The position numbers and the translations under genes are program-made. From positions 1 through 44,635 of the forward strand of contig JAIROG010000062.1 in the NCBI GenBank assembly GCA_031257675.1: 44,635 bases of DNA. Reading direction: 5' to 3'. This document shows positions 1 to 8,347 of this stretch, one piece after another. The notes under the pieces were generated by a model that worked only from the letters and a program-made list of their open reading frames with translations, did no database searches and had not been told where the DNA came from. The DNA comes from Treponema sp. (lineage in GTDB: Bacteria > Spirochaetota > Spirochaetia > Treponematales > Breznakiellaceae). Position 1 is the stretch's first letter. Every line of letters begins with the position of its first letter.

Positions 1-76
1 TTCAAAATAGCCAATTTTTTATAATGGTGGGAATTTAAAAAATTAAGGAATTGTTTAAAATCGCTGTCATGGGGTT

Positions 77-91
77 CCCCCCCCCCCCCCC
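77..91. repeat. Poly-C tract of 15 (poly-G on minus strand)
   Basis: An uninterrupted run of 15 C. It lies upstream of a decayed gene and in no recognisable reading frame. It is one of four G/C homopolymers of 15-20 bp in the window. Such runs slip during replication and are known phase-variation devices in Treponema promoters and genes; a role here is inference. The exact length may also be affected by sequencing. Confidence 0.9.
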
Positions 92-200
92 GCTGTCTTA
101 AACCGCGCTCTAACACTGAAAAAATCGATTCTCAACACATCCATAGCGCCTTCGCCAAGGAGTCGTTGTCGCAAGCGTTACAGGCGCGTTCGCTGTTTAT

Positions 201-239
201 ACCCCTCGCCAAGCCCTCAGTTTGAGGGCGGGGTCTTTA
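201..239 (+). terminator. Hairpin with short T-rich tail
   Basis: GCCCTCA (213-219) pairs with TGAGGGC (223-229) around a 3-nt loop. An outer ACCCC (201-205) can pair with GGGGT (230-234), followed by CTTTAT. It could terminate a gene whose body lies mostly outside the window. The weak T-tract lowers confidence. Confidence 0.35.
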
Positions 240-254
240 TAACAAGGAGTTAGT

Positions 255-772
255 ATGTCTGGAAAAAGGCGCAGCGTCTAAAGAAGCTGATTTTATGGAA
301 TGGAGCGAGAATCTCATCGCCGCGTCCCTGACCGGGCGGAACCTGCCGCAGGCGAAGCCTGAAAAGATGGCGCGGCTTGTCAAACTGGAAGAGGCGTTTG
401 TCCGTAATAACCTGCAAAACAACGGCGCCATGACGAACAACGGGCGGGATGCGATAAAAATATCCATATTACGACCGCATGCCCGAATCGTATATGGCGC
501 CGCAAACCGCGCTTGACGCCGCTATCGAGACGCCGTTGCCGCGCATGGCGCGGGTGACGTTCCGCGCTCTTAACGCGGCGCAGTGGGGCAAGATCGCGGA
601 TGCGGATGGGCTTGAATGCTGGCGGGCGATAGCCGGGGTTGCGCCCGCCAAGATTGAAGAGCCGCTTCATTCGGACTTCGCCGCGCGGAACCCGATTGAA
701 TTGACGTTTGACGGTGCGGCGCCAAGATACCGTGGAGCGACATAGAGCCGGCTGTTATTTCGTCCGCCATAA
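255..772 (+). pseudogene. Decayed gene of unknown function
   Basis: A good ribosome site (AAGGAG near 244) precedes ATG 255, but the frame closes after eight codons. A coherent protein-like frame starts one base off (LEKGAASKEADF onward). It shifts again near 455-465 into a frame reading YDRMPESYMAPQTALDAA, and a third time near 730 (IPWSDIEPAVISSAITHKT). Joined, the pieces would give about 165 residues, rich in acidic and hydrophobic residues, with no motif I recognise. Three frame breaks in about 500 bp indicate a dead gene; sequencing error is less likely because neighbouring genes are also broken. It sits directly upstream of another decayed gene, so the two were probably an operon. Confidence 0.5.
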
Positions 773-795
773 CACATAAAACACAGGAGGTTTTT

Positions 796-1479
796 ATAAA
801 AAGATTTTTAGCGTTGCATTGGCGGTTCTTGCGGTTTCAGGTTGCGCGGTTGCCGCTGTCTACGCGCAGGAAACCGCAAGTCTCAGCGTGGCCGCGCACA
901 ACGCCGTGTTATTTTGAGGCGCGGCTTTTAAAAGGCGCCGGCGGACGCGGGGGGATAGTGCCGGGCGTATAACCGGAGAGTTGTCAACGGTCTTTGTGAA
1001 CAACAGGCGTTTCACGGCGCTTGGCCGGAGCGGGATAGTGAACGGCGATTCCGCGCAACCGGCGGGTCATCAGACGGGCGCGGAAACGGTTATATGAGGT
1101 TCGCTTGAGTTGTTGGGCGCGTACTATCGCATGAATGTCAAGGCGATTTCGATCAGGACTGCGGAGATTCAGGGGCGGCGGACGGCGTTTTTACAGAACG
1201 ATCTGTTTTTGAGCGGCATGTTGAAACAGCGGCGGGAGGATGCGCAGGCGGCGGTTTGAAGCCGCGATTACCGCCGCGATCAAGGACATGGTTCCTCATT
1301 ACGAGGCGCTGGAGCGGCATGTGGAGGCAGGCGTATATTCTGGCGCGGATGACCATGCGGGAGATTATACCCGGTTGTTGAGAAGCTGGACTGCGCGAAG
1401 GCGGCTAACGCAGCCGCGGGCGCGGCGTTGCAGGGCGCGGTATTACGCGCTTGAGGGGTTGCGGAATCCCGAACCATAG
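796..1479 (+). pseudogene. Decayed CsgG/LpoB-like secreted protein gene
   Basis: A perfect AGGAGG (785-790) precedes TTTTTAT AAA AAG, where the ATG has apparently lost its G. The frame then reads a clear signal peptide (KKIFSVALAVLAVSGCAVAA...YAQ). In-frame TGA codons follow near 918 and 1095. Between them are typical motifs of the treponemal CsgG/LpoB-like secreted family: ELSTVFVNNRRFTAL, GHQTGAETVI, GSLELLGAYYRMNVKA and ISIRTAEIQ. The middle looks internally deleted, because the usual stretch between the RRF and GHQ motifs is short. A second fragment in a shifted frame (about 1257-1479: DMVPHYEALERHVEA, then EKLDCAKAANAAAGAALQ) may be the helical C-terminal part. Start loss, two nonsense codons and a frameshift make it non-functional. 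The intact paralogue-like gene at 1588 follows. Confidence 0.7.
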
Positions 1480-1488
1480 GCGCGAGTC

Positions 1489-1576
1489 AACACGAACAGG
1501 AACTAACGTGTTGTTAGGCGGCGTTGCGTGAGACTGCGAGTTCGGGCTGTTCGTGTTTTTTATTTTATTTCTTTTT
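1489..1576 (+). terminator. Long-stem hairpin followed by T-rich run
   Basis: AACACGAACAG (1489-1499) pairs perfectly with CTGTTCGTGTT (1547-1557), then a T-rich stretch runs to about 1576. The 47-nt loop contains a small CTAAC/GTTAG hairpin. It ends the decayed gene upstream, or acts in the leader of the gene whose ATG is at 1588. Confidence 0.5.
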
Positions 1577-1587
1577 AGGAGAAGGCA

Positions 1588-2463
1588 ATGAAGAAGTTAG
1601 TGTTAGCCGCAGTGTTATGCGGATTGACGTACAGCGCGTACGCCCATGTGTTGCCGCGATTGGCGGTGGCGGCGTTCACAACAAACAACGGCGCCGCGAA
1701 GGTGAAAGAGGACGCGGTGACGGCGCGTAATCTGGTGGAAAGTCGTATGGCGTCAAGCGGGAAGTGTCAGGTCATATCGCGGGAGGAAATAGATGCGTTG
1801 CTTGAGAACCAGCGGATACAGGTGGGCGGCATATCAAGCAAGGAGAACATAGCGAAGTTGCAATTGCGGAACATCAGATATATTGTGACCGGCTCTGTAA
1901 ACGCGGTGGACAGCGACTATCTTATAACGGTGAAGATACTGGACGTGTCAACCGGGCGGTTTTCGCACAGCGCGGACGAATTTATGGGGGGGATATCGCA
2001 GGAGATGTCCGGCGGGGTGAGCGCGTTGACGGACAAGTTTATAGCCGGGATTGGCAGTGAAGAGATGCGGCTGGTTCAGGCGGATCTTGGCGCATCCGGC
2101 GGGAGGTCGTATAAAATAGGGGATACTGGACCTGGCGGGGGGATAGTGTTTCTTATAGAAAGAGACGTTTCTTTTGAAGTGAGCGGGTCCCTAGGCAGTT
2201 ACACATGGGAAGAAGCTAAAAGAGTTGCTAAAGACTTTAGAGGCGGAGGTTGCTCCGATTGGCGTCTTCCGTCAAGGGAAGAGTTGAATTTTATATATAA
2301 AAATTTACAGGGATCAAGGGCGCGGAATTTGGGGAATGATTGGTACTGGTCTTCTTCGCAGGCCAATACTCTTGACGCATGGAATCAGAGGTTCAGTGAC
2401 GGCAAACAGTTCAACGCCAACAAAAATTATAGGGGCAATGTTCTGGCGGTGCGGACTTTTTAA
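1588..2463 (+). CDS. Secreted CsgG-like protein with C-terminal Lcl/DUF1566 domain
   Basis: A 291-residue protein starting at ATG 1588 behind AGGAG. Residues 1-19 form a signal peptide ending AYA. Residues 22-155 resemble the CsgG/LpoB-type secreted domain: LAVAAFTTNNG, a region with SREEIDALLENQRIQ as in DRxxLD-type members, then YIVTGSVNAVDSDYLITVKILD. After a short linker, residues 175-291 match the Lcl/DUF1566 fold: YKIGDTGPGGGIVFL, a W-rich core, DWRLPSREELNFIY, WYWSSSQ, and a final VLAVRTF. The Lcl domain occurs in many bacterial surface or exported proteins and may bind carbohydrate or host surfaces. The pairing suggests an exported envelope protein; its partner is unknown. Flanking genes of similar type are pseudogenes, so this is the surviving member of a local family. 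Confidence 0.8.
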   Translation: MKKLVLAAVLCGLTYSAYAHVLPRLAVAAFTTNNGAAKVKEDAVTARNLVESRMASSGKCQVISREEIDALLENQRIQVGGISSKENIAKLQLRNIRYIVTGSVNAVDSDYLITVKILDVSTGRFSHSADEFMGGISQEMSGGVSALTDKFIAGIGSEEMRLVQADLGASGGRSYKIGDTGPGGGIVFLIERDVSFEVSGSLGSYTWEEAKRVAKDFRGGGCSDWRLPSREELNFIYKNLQGSRARNLGNDWYWSSSQANTLDAWNQRFSDGKQFNANKNYRGNVLAVRTF

Positions 2464-2596
2464 CCCTTATCCCTTTAATGAGGGTTGCAAGGGAGCGCAA
2501 GCCTCTTTGCGCATTGTGAGACTTCACCACCGGAGGCGGTCGAAAATTTTTACCATTCCACTGGGACATAAAGCCGCCCCGCACACGGGCTCGACC

Positions 2597-3389
2597 ATGT
2601 ATAGCGTTGGCGTGTCCCAGCCCTCGTCTACGGAGCAAGCCGCGTTCATGGACGCATGGCGGGATGCGGTTCGGAACGCTCTATCGGAACCCATTTTCAG
2701 GGGCGGCCCGATGTCAGCTTTCAGTCCAAAGGCTGGTCAAGCGGTGTTGAGGACGCCTGCGCGCTCTCGATGAAAACCGCCTCTTTTTCCGCCGGCGTTC
2801 GGGAAGCGGCGCGGGCAAGGCGGGCGCCGCGCCCTCGTCATTATCGCTATGGAAAACGCGCAGACTGCGGAACAGATGGACTTGTTCATCAAAAAGGTGT
2901 ACAGGAACGCGGCGGTCTTTGCGGAAATCATTAGTGAGGAGTCGCGCGCATACTACGCCCGCATCGTGTATGCGCGGCGCAATACTGTGACGGGTTGTTG
3001 CGGACGCTGCAAAACGCGGGTCTGTTTTCCATAATTATTGGATCGGAACAATACAGACGCAGAGCGGAAGGGGCGTCGCGGCTGAAAACATCGTCATAAA
3101 CCAATTCAAGGGCATTGCGGCGCGGCAGTCCGACTTGCAAGCGGTAGTTTCTCCATTCCAAGCCTACACATCCGGTTCCATGACAACCACCGCGCCGTTT
3201 CGCGTTGTACGGCTTGGTTGCCGGCGAAACGAGACGTAGCAACACCGTCACAACGCCGCCGGGCGCGTTTTCACCGGCAAATCTGCGGGATCAGATCTGG
3301 TTGTCGCAACGAGCGGGGAGGCGGCGCGCTTTTTAAGCGACCCGAAAAGCCAGCCGGATTTAGCGGGGATTATGAGGCAAATCCTGTAA
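2597..3389 (+). pseudogene. Decayed exported-protein gene, treponemal CsgG/LPP20-like type
   Basis: Fragments of one protein occur in successive frames. These are MYSVGVSQPSSTEQAAF (from 2597), HFQGRPDVSFQSKGWSSG with VEDACALSM (from about 2690), and MENAQTAEQMDLFIKKVYRN with AEIISEESRAYYARIVY (from 2849). Later come GVAAENIVINQFKGIAARQ with SPFQAYTSGSMTTTAPFRVV (about 3074-3220) and finally GSDLVVATSGEAARFLSDP, ending at TAA 3387-3389. The order is collinear with a secreted protein of roughly 260 residues. At least four frameshifts and in-frame stops separate the pieces. It lies just downstream of the intact CsgG/DUF1566 gene and was probably its operon partner. The family is recalled from treponemal genomes; its function is not established. 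Confidence 0.65.
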
Positions 3390-3545
3390 TGAGCGGGGAG
3401 GCGGCGCCTCGCAAGCGTTCGTTTTGTGGAAAAAGCCCACAGATTGCGAGCTAAAGTTCGACTGATTTTCACTGATTAAAGAGACCATAGTCAGTGTTAA
3501 TCCGTCGAGAGCTGCGGACCTTTTTTCCGTTAAGTATACGCATAT

Positions 3546-3560
3546 GGGGGGGGGGGGGGG
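3546..3560. repeat. Poly-G tract of 15
   Basis: A run of 15 G after CATAT, between the decayed gene ending at 3389 and the 3' end of the cyclase gene (stop at 3659). It is in no credible reading frame. If functional it would act on spacing or RNA stability; it may equally be left over from a lost phase-variable gene. Confidence 0.9.
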
Positions 3561-3658
3561 ATCGTCACGCTCCGCCTGAAGAGCTTGACTTGAAGCGGAC
3601 GCGGGGCTTGCTTGTTCCCATCGACAGAGCCGGGCGTTTTGTAAGCGCCGCGTCATCC

Positions 3659-5347
3659 TTACTTGCTTTTCATCACTTCTACGCCATCCCAATCGGGAGG
3701 CGGCGGATTCTGCGCGTAGTCTTCGGCGCGTTCAAGCAACGCCGTCGCGTTGAAGTCTTTTGGAAGAAGGGCGAGAGTCTGCCGGAATCGGGCTGCGGCT
3801 TCGGCAAACGAGCGGCTGTAGTAGAGCTTCATGCCTTGGTTGTGAGAGTTCCACGCGCGCGCTTCCTTTTCCGTGAGATTGCGCTTTACCGCGAATATCT
3901 TTACGCCCTTGGTTTTGCCTTTGACCGCAACCGTGTCGAGAAGGCGCACATGAAACGGCAGTCCGCTTTGCTCTCGAAGCGCGTTGTACACGCTTTCCGA
4001 GACGAGCATGTCCGCATGGTACACTTTCGTGAGACCTTCAAGACGCGAAGCGAGGTTCACCGTGTCGCCTATGACCGTGTAATCCATCTTGCGCTCGCTG
4101 CCGATGTTGCCGACTGTAACGGTTCCATAGTTAATGCCAATGCCGACGTGGAATTCCGGCTTCCCAATCTCCCGTTGCTTTGCGTTAAAACCATTCAGCG
4201 CGTCAATCATATCAAGCCCGGAAAGCACGGACTGCATGATGTCATCTTCATGCTTCACAGGCGCGCCCCAGAACGCCATGATTGCGTCCCCTATGTATTT
4301 GTCGACAATGCCGTTCCGGTTCATAATAATGTCGACCTGTCCGGAAAAATACCGGTTGAGCGAATGGACAAGTTCGTCCGGACGCATGGATTCGGAAATC
4401 GTGGTAAAGCCGCGTATGTCGGAAAAAAGGATGGGCAGATCGCGGTTGTCGCCTGCCAGCATGGATTCAGGAGATGCGAAAAACTTGTCGATGAGGTCTT
4501 TCGGCACGTATTTCTGGAAAATCTGCCTGATGCGCTGTTCTTTTTTCTGCGCCAGCACAGCCTCAAACGCATGGCGTTTTATCTCATGATACGCATGCTC
4601 AAGCCCGGTGATCATCATATTGAAGGTTCCGGCGAGATTTCCGGTCTCGTCCCTGTATTCAACAGACACCCGTCCGCTCATGTCTCCTTTCGTAATGATG
4701 GCGTTCATGGCGCGGGTCAACTTTGACAGCGGACTCGTCAGCATGCTTGAAAGCAGAATGAGCAACGCGACGGCGAGAACCGAAGATGCGGCGGTAATAA
4801 CGGCAGTTTGCAATTTTATGCTGTTTATATCATGGTAAAAGACGGCTTTCTCTTCGCTCGTCACGACATGCCACCTGAAAGGGGGAAAGTAAAACGCCTT
4901 GAACACCCGCTCAACGCCGCCTATTATCGCGGTCATTATCCCGCGATTTTCTTCGCCAAGCAGCCGCAACAGCTCCTCCTTCTCGTTGCCGGACAGGGAA
5001 ACGGCGGAGGTCCCCATTACAACGGCGCCGGTCGCGTCAACGGCGAAGATTTTTTCAGTCGCCGGCATATCCGCCGGTTCGCTTGTAATAATGCTTTGGG
5101 CGTAGAGTTCCACAGCTTTCTGCGCAGCCTCGTCCATGTCGGCTCTGCCGGCGTAGTTGTTTTCCACCAATAGCGCCCATTGGCTTTCCGCATACCGCTG
5201 TAGAACCGCGGACTTATAGCTCAGGAAGCGTTCCGCGCCGCGGCCGATGTCATTTGCCGCGGAAAAGTACGACGCAAGCCCGGCTAAAAGCAATGGCGTT
5301 ATGATGAGGGGAAGCGCGGTTAATATAATTTTCGCTCGAATTTTCAT
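3659..5347 (-). CDS. Membrane class III adenylate/guanylate cyclase with HAMP domain
   Basis: A 562-residue protein converting ATP (or GTP) to the cyclic nucleotide. Residues 6-28 and 180-203 are membrane segments bounding a periplasmic sensor of about 150 residues. A HAMP domain follows (204-253), then a coiled linker and the catalytic domain. Metal-binding aspartates are D310 (LFSDIRGFT) and D354 (DKYIGDAIMAFWG). D428, N431 and R435 lie in TVIGDTVNLASR, the usual substrate and transition-state residues, so it looks active. The C-terminal 60 residues resemble a TPR hairpin. I chose ATG 5347 because a perfect TTGACA-17-TAGTAT promoter overlaps the next upstream ATG (5440), which could not then be translated from that transcript. 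The Shine-Dalgarno is weak. The gene is divergent from the P-loop gene at 5709. Adenylate rather than guanylate specificity is likely but not proven. Confidence 0.9.
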   Translation of the reverse strand: MKIRAKIILTALPLIITPLLLAGLASYFSAANDIGRGAERFLSYKSAVLQRYAESQWALLVENNYAGRADMDEAAQKAVELYAQSIITSEPADMPATEKIFAVDATGAVVMGTSAVSLSGNEKEELLRLLGEENRGIMTAIIGGVERVFKAFYFPPFRWHVVTSEEKAVFYHDINSIKLQTAVITAASSVLAVALLILLSSMLTSPLSKLTRAMNAIITKGDMSGRVSVEYRDETGNLAGTFNMMITGLEHAYHEIKRHAFEAVLAQKKEQRIRQIFQKYVPKDLIDKFFASPESMLAGDNRDLPILFSDIRGFTTISESMRPDELVHSLNRYFSGQVDIIMNRNGIVDKYIGDAIMAFWGAPVKHEDDIMQSVLSGLDMIDALNGFNAKQREIGKPEFHVGIGINYGTVTVGNIGSERKMDYTVIGDTVNLASRLEGLTKVYHADMLVSESVYNALREQSGLPFHVRLLDTVAVKGKTKGVKIFAVKRNLTEKEARAWNSHNQGMKLYYSRSFAEAAARFRQTLALLPKDFNATALLERAEDYAQNPPPPDWDGVEVMKSK

Positions 5348-5438
5348 AATCTGAATTTGTCCGTCAAAGAAAAAACGTTTGCCGTCTTTTGCGGTATCCC
5401 GGCGGGCGGCGGAACGTATTAAAGCGATCCTAATTTTC

Positions 5439-5467
5439 ATACTACCAGATTGCGGACGCATTGTCAA
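5439..5467 (-). promoter_or_regulatory. Sigma70-like promoter of the cyclase gene
   Basis: TTGACA (5462-5467), a 17-bp spacer and TAGTAT (5439-5444), read on the minus strand. The predicted start near 5432 leaves a leader of about 85 nt before ATG 5347. Confidence 0.55.
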
Positions 5468-5673
5468 TAGTTCTCTTTTTGAAGCGTCTGCCAACCGCCT
5501 TGAATGGCCGCCCTCAATTGGTTCGACATCTCCGCATTCACATGCCATAAACGGCTGTCAATAAGATGCGGTTGAAAAGCGGGTTCTTTTGTTGTCACCA
5601 CAATTGAAGTGTCCGCCGCGCTTTTTGTTGCAACTAAAACACCCTTTTGACGCCTGTTTGCGCGCCTCTAACC

Positions 5674-5702
5674 TTGAAATTTCATCTCTTTTTCACTACA
5701 AT
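5674..5702 (+). promoter_or_regulatory. Sigma70-like promoter placing +1 on the GTG start
   Basis: TTGAAA (5674-5679), a 17-bp spacer and TACAAT (5697-5702). Seven bases downstream is 5709, the G of the GTG start codon of the next gene, with no Shine-Dalgarno between. This predicts a leaderless mRNA. Confidence 0.65.
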
Positions 5703-5708
5703 ACGCGC

Positions 5709-6545
5709 GTGATCAAAATATATGCGCTTGTAGGGGAGAGCGGCACCGGCAAGAGTTATCAGGCGAAACTCGTCGCCCAGAAATATCACATTGACCTCGT
5801 TATTGACGACGGGCTTCTCATCAAAGACAACCACATTCTGGCGGGGCGTTCCGCAAAGCAGGAAAACAGTTTCCTTGCGGCGGTGAAGGTCGCGCTTTTT
5901 GACGACAAGGCGCACCGCGATGATGTAGCCAAAAAATTGCTGATAGAGAAATCACGGAAAATCCTCATTATTGGCACGTCTGAAAAAATGGTGAACAAGA
6001 TAGCGATGCGGCTCCAACTTCCGCCTGTCAAAAAAATCATCAGGATAGAAGACGTATCCTCACAGGCGGACATTGAAAATGCCATCAGGATACGGCGCAT
6101 TGAGGGAAAACACATTATTCCGGCGCCTGGCGTGGAAGTCAGGCGGAATTATCCGCATATTTTTTATGAAACGGTAAACACGTTTGAACAAAAAAAGATA
6201 TCCGACACCATAGGCGCCATTCCAAAAATACACGAAAAGTCGTTGGTGAAGCCTTCGTATTCAAAGCCCAACAAAATTCCCATTTCGGACGAAGCGTTAG
6301 GCGAAATGGTTGTCAATTGCGTTGATGAATACAATTCGAATATTCGGATAAAAAAAATCACGGTGAAAGAAGGCAAGGAAGGCTATCATCTCATCATCAC
6401 TATTGACGTGCCGTATGAAATACAGTTGAGCAGCAATATGTACGCGATGAAGCAATACACCATAGACAACATCGAGCGGTTCACCGGCATCCTCATTGAG
6501 GAAGTGAATATTATCATTGACAAGATCATTAATAGCGTCGAATAA
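5709..6545 (+). CDS. P-loop NTPase with Asp23-like C-terminal domain
   Basis: A 278-residue protein starting at GTG 5709. The frame is open upstream to 5589, but the Walker A (GESGTGKS, residues 9-16) then sits at the usual distance from the N-terminus, and the promoter ends exactly here. A conserved-looking VIDDGLLIKD and a ILIIGTSEKMVNK strand complete a compact nucleotide-binding fold. The last 75 residues (IRIKKITVKEGKEGYHLIIT..., ending RFTGILIEEVNIIIDKI) resemble the Asp23 alkaline-shock family by pattern. I do not recognise a named gene. Asp23 proteins often sit at the membrane or in envelope-stress roles; the fusion to an NTPase could be a switch, but that is inference. Phosphofructokinase follows with its own promoter. 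Confidence 0.75.
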   Translation: MIKIYALVGESGTGKSYQAKLVAQKYHIDLVIDDGLLIKDNHILAGRSAKQENSFLAAVKVALFDDKAHRDDVAKKLLIEKSRKILIIGTSEKMVNKIAMRLQLPPVKKIIRIEDVSSQADIENAIRIRRIEGKHIIPAPGVEVRRNYPHIFYETVNTFEQKKISDTIGAIPKIHEKSLVKPSYSKPNKIPISDEALGEMVVNCVDEYNSNIRIKKITVKEGKEGYHLIITIDVPYEIQLSSNMYAMKQYTIDNIERFTGILIEEVNIIIDKIINSVE

Positions 6546-6590
6546 GACGAATGGAGCGGTCTTCAAAACGGGCGTTCATGGAAACAACGG

Positions 6591-6619
6591 TTGATTTATA
6601 AGACAAAAGACTGTACAAT
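6591..6619 (+). promoter_or_regulatory. Sigma70-like promoter of phosphofructokinase
   Basis: TTGATT (6591-6596), a 17-bp spacer and TACAAT (6614-6619). It is followed by a short leader with AAAAGGAG before ATG 6643. This is a conventional arrangement, unlike the leaderless promoters elsewhere in the window. Confidence 0.65.
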
Positions 6620-6642
6620 ACACTATAGAAAAGGAGTTTTAT

Positions 6643-7974
6643 ATGACGGAAAAATGCGAGTATGATTTTACTATTGAAGAATTAGGAAAACGAAATATTA
6701 AATCGCCCATCATCATGTCGAAGGAGCGGGGCGATCAACTCGTTAATTACGTTACCGATGATCAGTTTATTCTGTTGGATCCGACAGTAAAACTCGGAAC
6801 CCAACCAACCTTGAAACGGAGTCAGGCGCTTGAGGTGGCGGGACCGCGGGAAATGCTCTATTTTCAGGCTTCCCATGTTCATGCGGGAATCGTGAGTTGC
6901 GGAGGCTTGTGCCCCGGCATTAACGACGTAATACGCGCCATTGTTCGGTGTTTGTGGGAGCGCTACGGCGTACGCCGCATCAGCGGCATCCGGTATGGGT
7001 ATAAAGGCTTCCTGCCGGAATATTCCTATGCGCCTCGCGCTCTGAATCCGGACTCTGTTGACAACATCCACAAGATTGGCGGCACCTACCTTGGAAGCGC
7101 GCGTGGCGGAGGCAAAGAGGTTGGCAAGATCGTAGACGCTATGGAGCAGATGAACCTCAATATGCTTTTCACCATCGGCGGGGATGGGACCCAGCGCGGC
7201 TCCCTCGAAATAGCCGAAGAGATCGAGCGGCGCAAGCTCAAAATAGCGATGATCGGCATTCCAAAAACCGTTGACAATGATTTCGCTTTTATCCAGAAAT
7301 CCTTTGGCTTTGACACCGCCGTAGCCAAGGCGGTTGACGTTCTTGCGTCCGCTCACATGGAGGCGAGTTCCCAGATCAACGGCATTGGACTGGTAAAACT
7401 CATGGGGCGGGAATCCGGCTTTATCGCGGCTCACACGGCTCTCGCAAGCCACGAGGTCAACTTTGTTCTCATTCCCGAAGTCCCCTTTAACCTTGAAGGG
7501 TACAACGGATTCTTCCACCATCTTGAGGAACGGATCAAAAACCGGAAACACGCCGTCATTATCGTTGCGGAAGGCGCCCTTCAAGATCAGCTTGCGTCCG
7601 GTGAAAAAGATGCGGGCGGCAATCTCAAGTTCGGCGATGTCGGCGCCTATCTCCGCGACCGCATCGAGAAGCACTTCAAAGCTATCAAAGTGGAAATCAA
7701 TCTCAAATACATTGACCCCAGCTACATCATCCGCTCGGCGCCCGCTTCTCCCATTGACTCCGTGTACTGCGAACGACTCGGCAATGCGGCCGGACACGCG
7801 GCAATGGCTGGCAAAACCAAGGTTATCATCGGTCTTGTAAACAACGAATTCGTTCATATCCCGATGAAAGCTGTCATTTCTCACCGTAAGCACGTTGATC
7901 CGGAGGGTAGCCTCTGGCGCGACACGCTTGATGCGACGCACCAGCCCACGCTCATGGTGAACCAATTTGACTAA
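6643..7974 (+). CDS. pfkA: 6-phosphofructokinase, group III (TP0108-like)
   Basis: A 443-residue enzyme phosphorylating fructose 6-phosphate to fructose 1,6-bisphosphate in glycolysis. ATG 6643 follows AAGGAG. Motifs in order: [15 protein letters not shown] (phosphate-binding loop), [34 protein letters not shown] (catalytic aspartates), [13 protein letters not shown] and [10 protein letters not shown]. The long N-terminal extension and overall length fit the plant/trypanosomatid/spirochaete-type branch. GGDG (rather than GGDD) predicts ATP as phosphoryl donor, while the lysine in PKTVDND is typical of pyrophosphate-using relatives. The same mix is known in trypanosomatid ATP-dependent enzymes, so ATP use is favoured but open. 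It stands alone with its own promoter. Confidence 0.93.
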   Translation: MTEKCEYDFTIEELGKRNIKSPIIMSKERGDQLVNYVTDDQFILLDPTVKLGTQPTLKRSQALEVAGPREMLYFQASHVHAGIVSCGGLCPGINDVIRAIVRCLWERYGVRRISGIRYGYKGFLPEYSYAPRALNPDSVDNIHKIGGTYLGSARGGGKEVGKIVDAMEQMNLNMLFTIGGDGTQRGSLEIAEEIERRKLKIAMIGIPKTVDNDFAFIQKSFGFDTAVAKAVDVLASAHMEASSQINGIGLVKLMGRESGFIAAHTALASHEVNFVLIPEVPFNLEGYNGFFHHLEERIKNRKHAVIIVAEGALQDQLASGEKDAGGNLKFGDVGAYLRDRIEKHFKAIKVEINLKYIDPSYIIRSAPASPIDSVYCERLGNAAGHAAMAGKTKVIIGLVNNEFVHIPMKAVISHRKHVDPEGSLWRDTLDATHQPTLMVNQFD

Positions 7975-8138
7975 GCCGGGGACGGCGGTCGTCCGCTTCT
8001 TGACCATCCCACAGATGTATGCGCGCTTATGAGAATACTTGGGTAATGCTCCAAAGCCAGTTGTTTATGAATAGAGACAATTCGTATGCAAATGTTTTTT
8101 ATGCGTGAGGAGGCGTGAAAAGCCGCCGTTTGAAACGC

Positions 8139-8168
8139 TTGGCGGGTCTTGCCTCCTTGTGCTATACT
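8139..8168 (+). promoter_or_regulatory. Possible promoter of a short gene
   Basis: TTGGCG (8139-8144), an 18-bp spacer and TATACT (8163-8168). It is followed by GTGAGGAGG and ATG 8192. Confidence 0.4.
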
Positions 8169-8191
8169 GGAAAGCGTGAGGAGGCAAACTG

Positions 8192-8293
8192 ATGTACGGA
8201 ACTACGCCTATAAAGCTGTTTTTTGTTCTTGAGTTGGCTGGGGAATCGATCAATTTTCTGAAACCGCCGGAAGGTTTTGTACCGCGGCGATAG
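8192..8293 (+). CDS. Possible 33-residue peptide or 5' stub of a lost gene
   Basis: ATG 8192 lies 7 bases after a strong GAGGAGG and behind a plausible promoter. The 33-residue product (MYGTTPIKLFFVLELAGESI..., ending GFVPRR) has one short hydrophobic stretch and no family I recognise. The rest of 7975-8347 shows no other gene. It could be a genuine small protein, a leader peptide, or the start of a deleted gene. Confidence 0.35.
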   Translation: MYGTTPIKLFFVLELAGESINFLKPPEGFVPRR

Positions 8294-8347
8294 TGAAAAT
8301 CCGGGCAAAGGGCGCGCGCGACCGCCTATGGTTGCTCCTCATATATG

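Noticed and set aside
3494-4726. A 410-codon open frame on the plus strand
   Set aside because: It is antisense to the cyclase gene, whose motifs and promoter are clear. The translation has no coherent domain.
5440-5548. Upstream starts (5548, 5440) for the cyclase
   Set aside because: A TTGACA-17-TAGTAT promoter overlaps ATG 5440, and the first membrane helix begins right after ATG 5347.
6682-8007. A 441-codon open frame antisense to phosphofructokinase
   Set aside because: The plus-strand frame has all PFK motifs and a ribosome site; the antisense frame is a by-product of codon bias.
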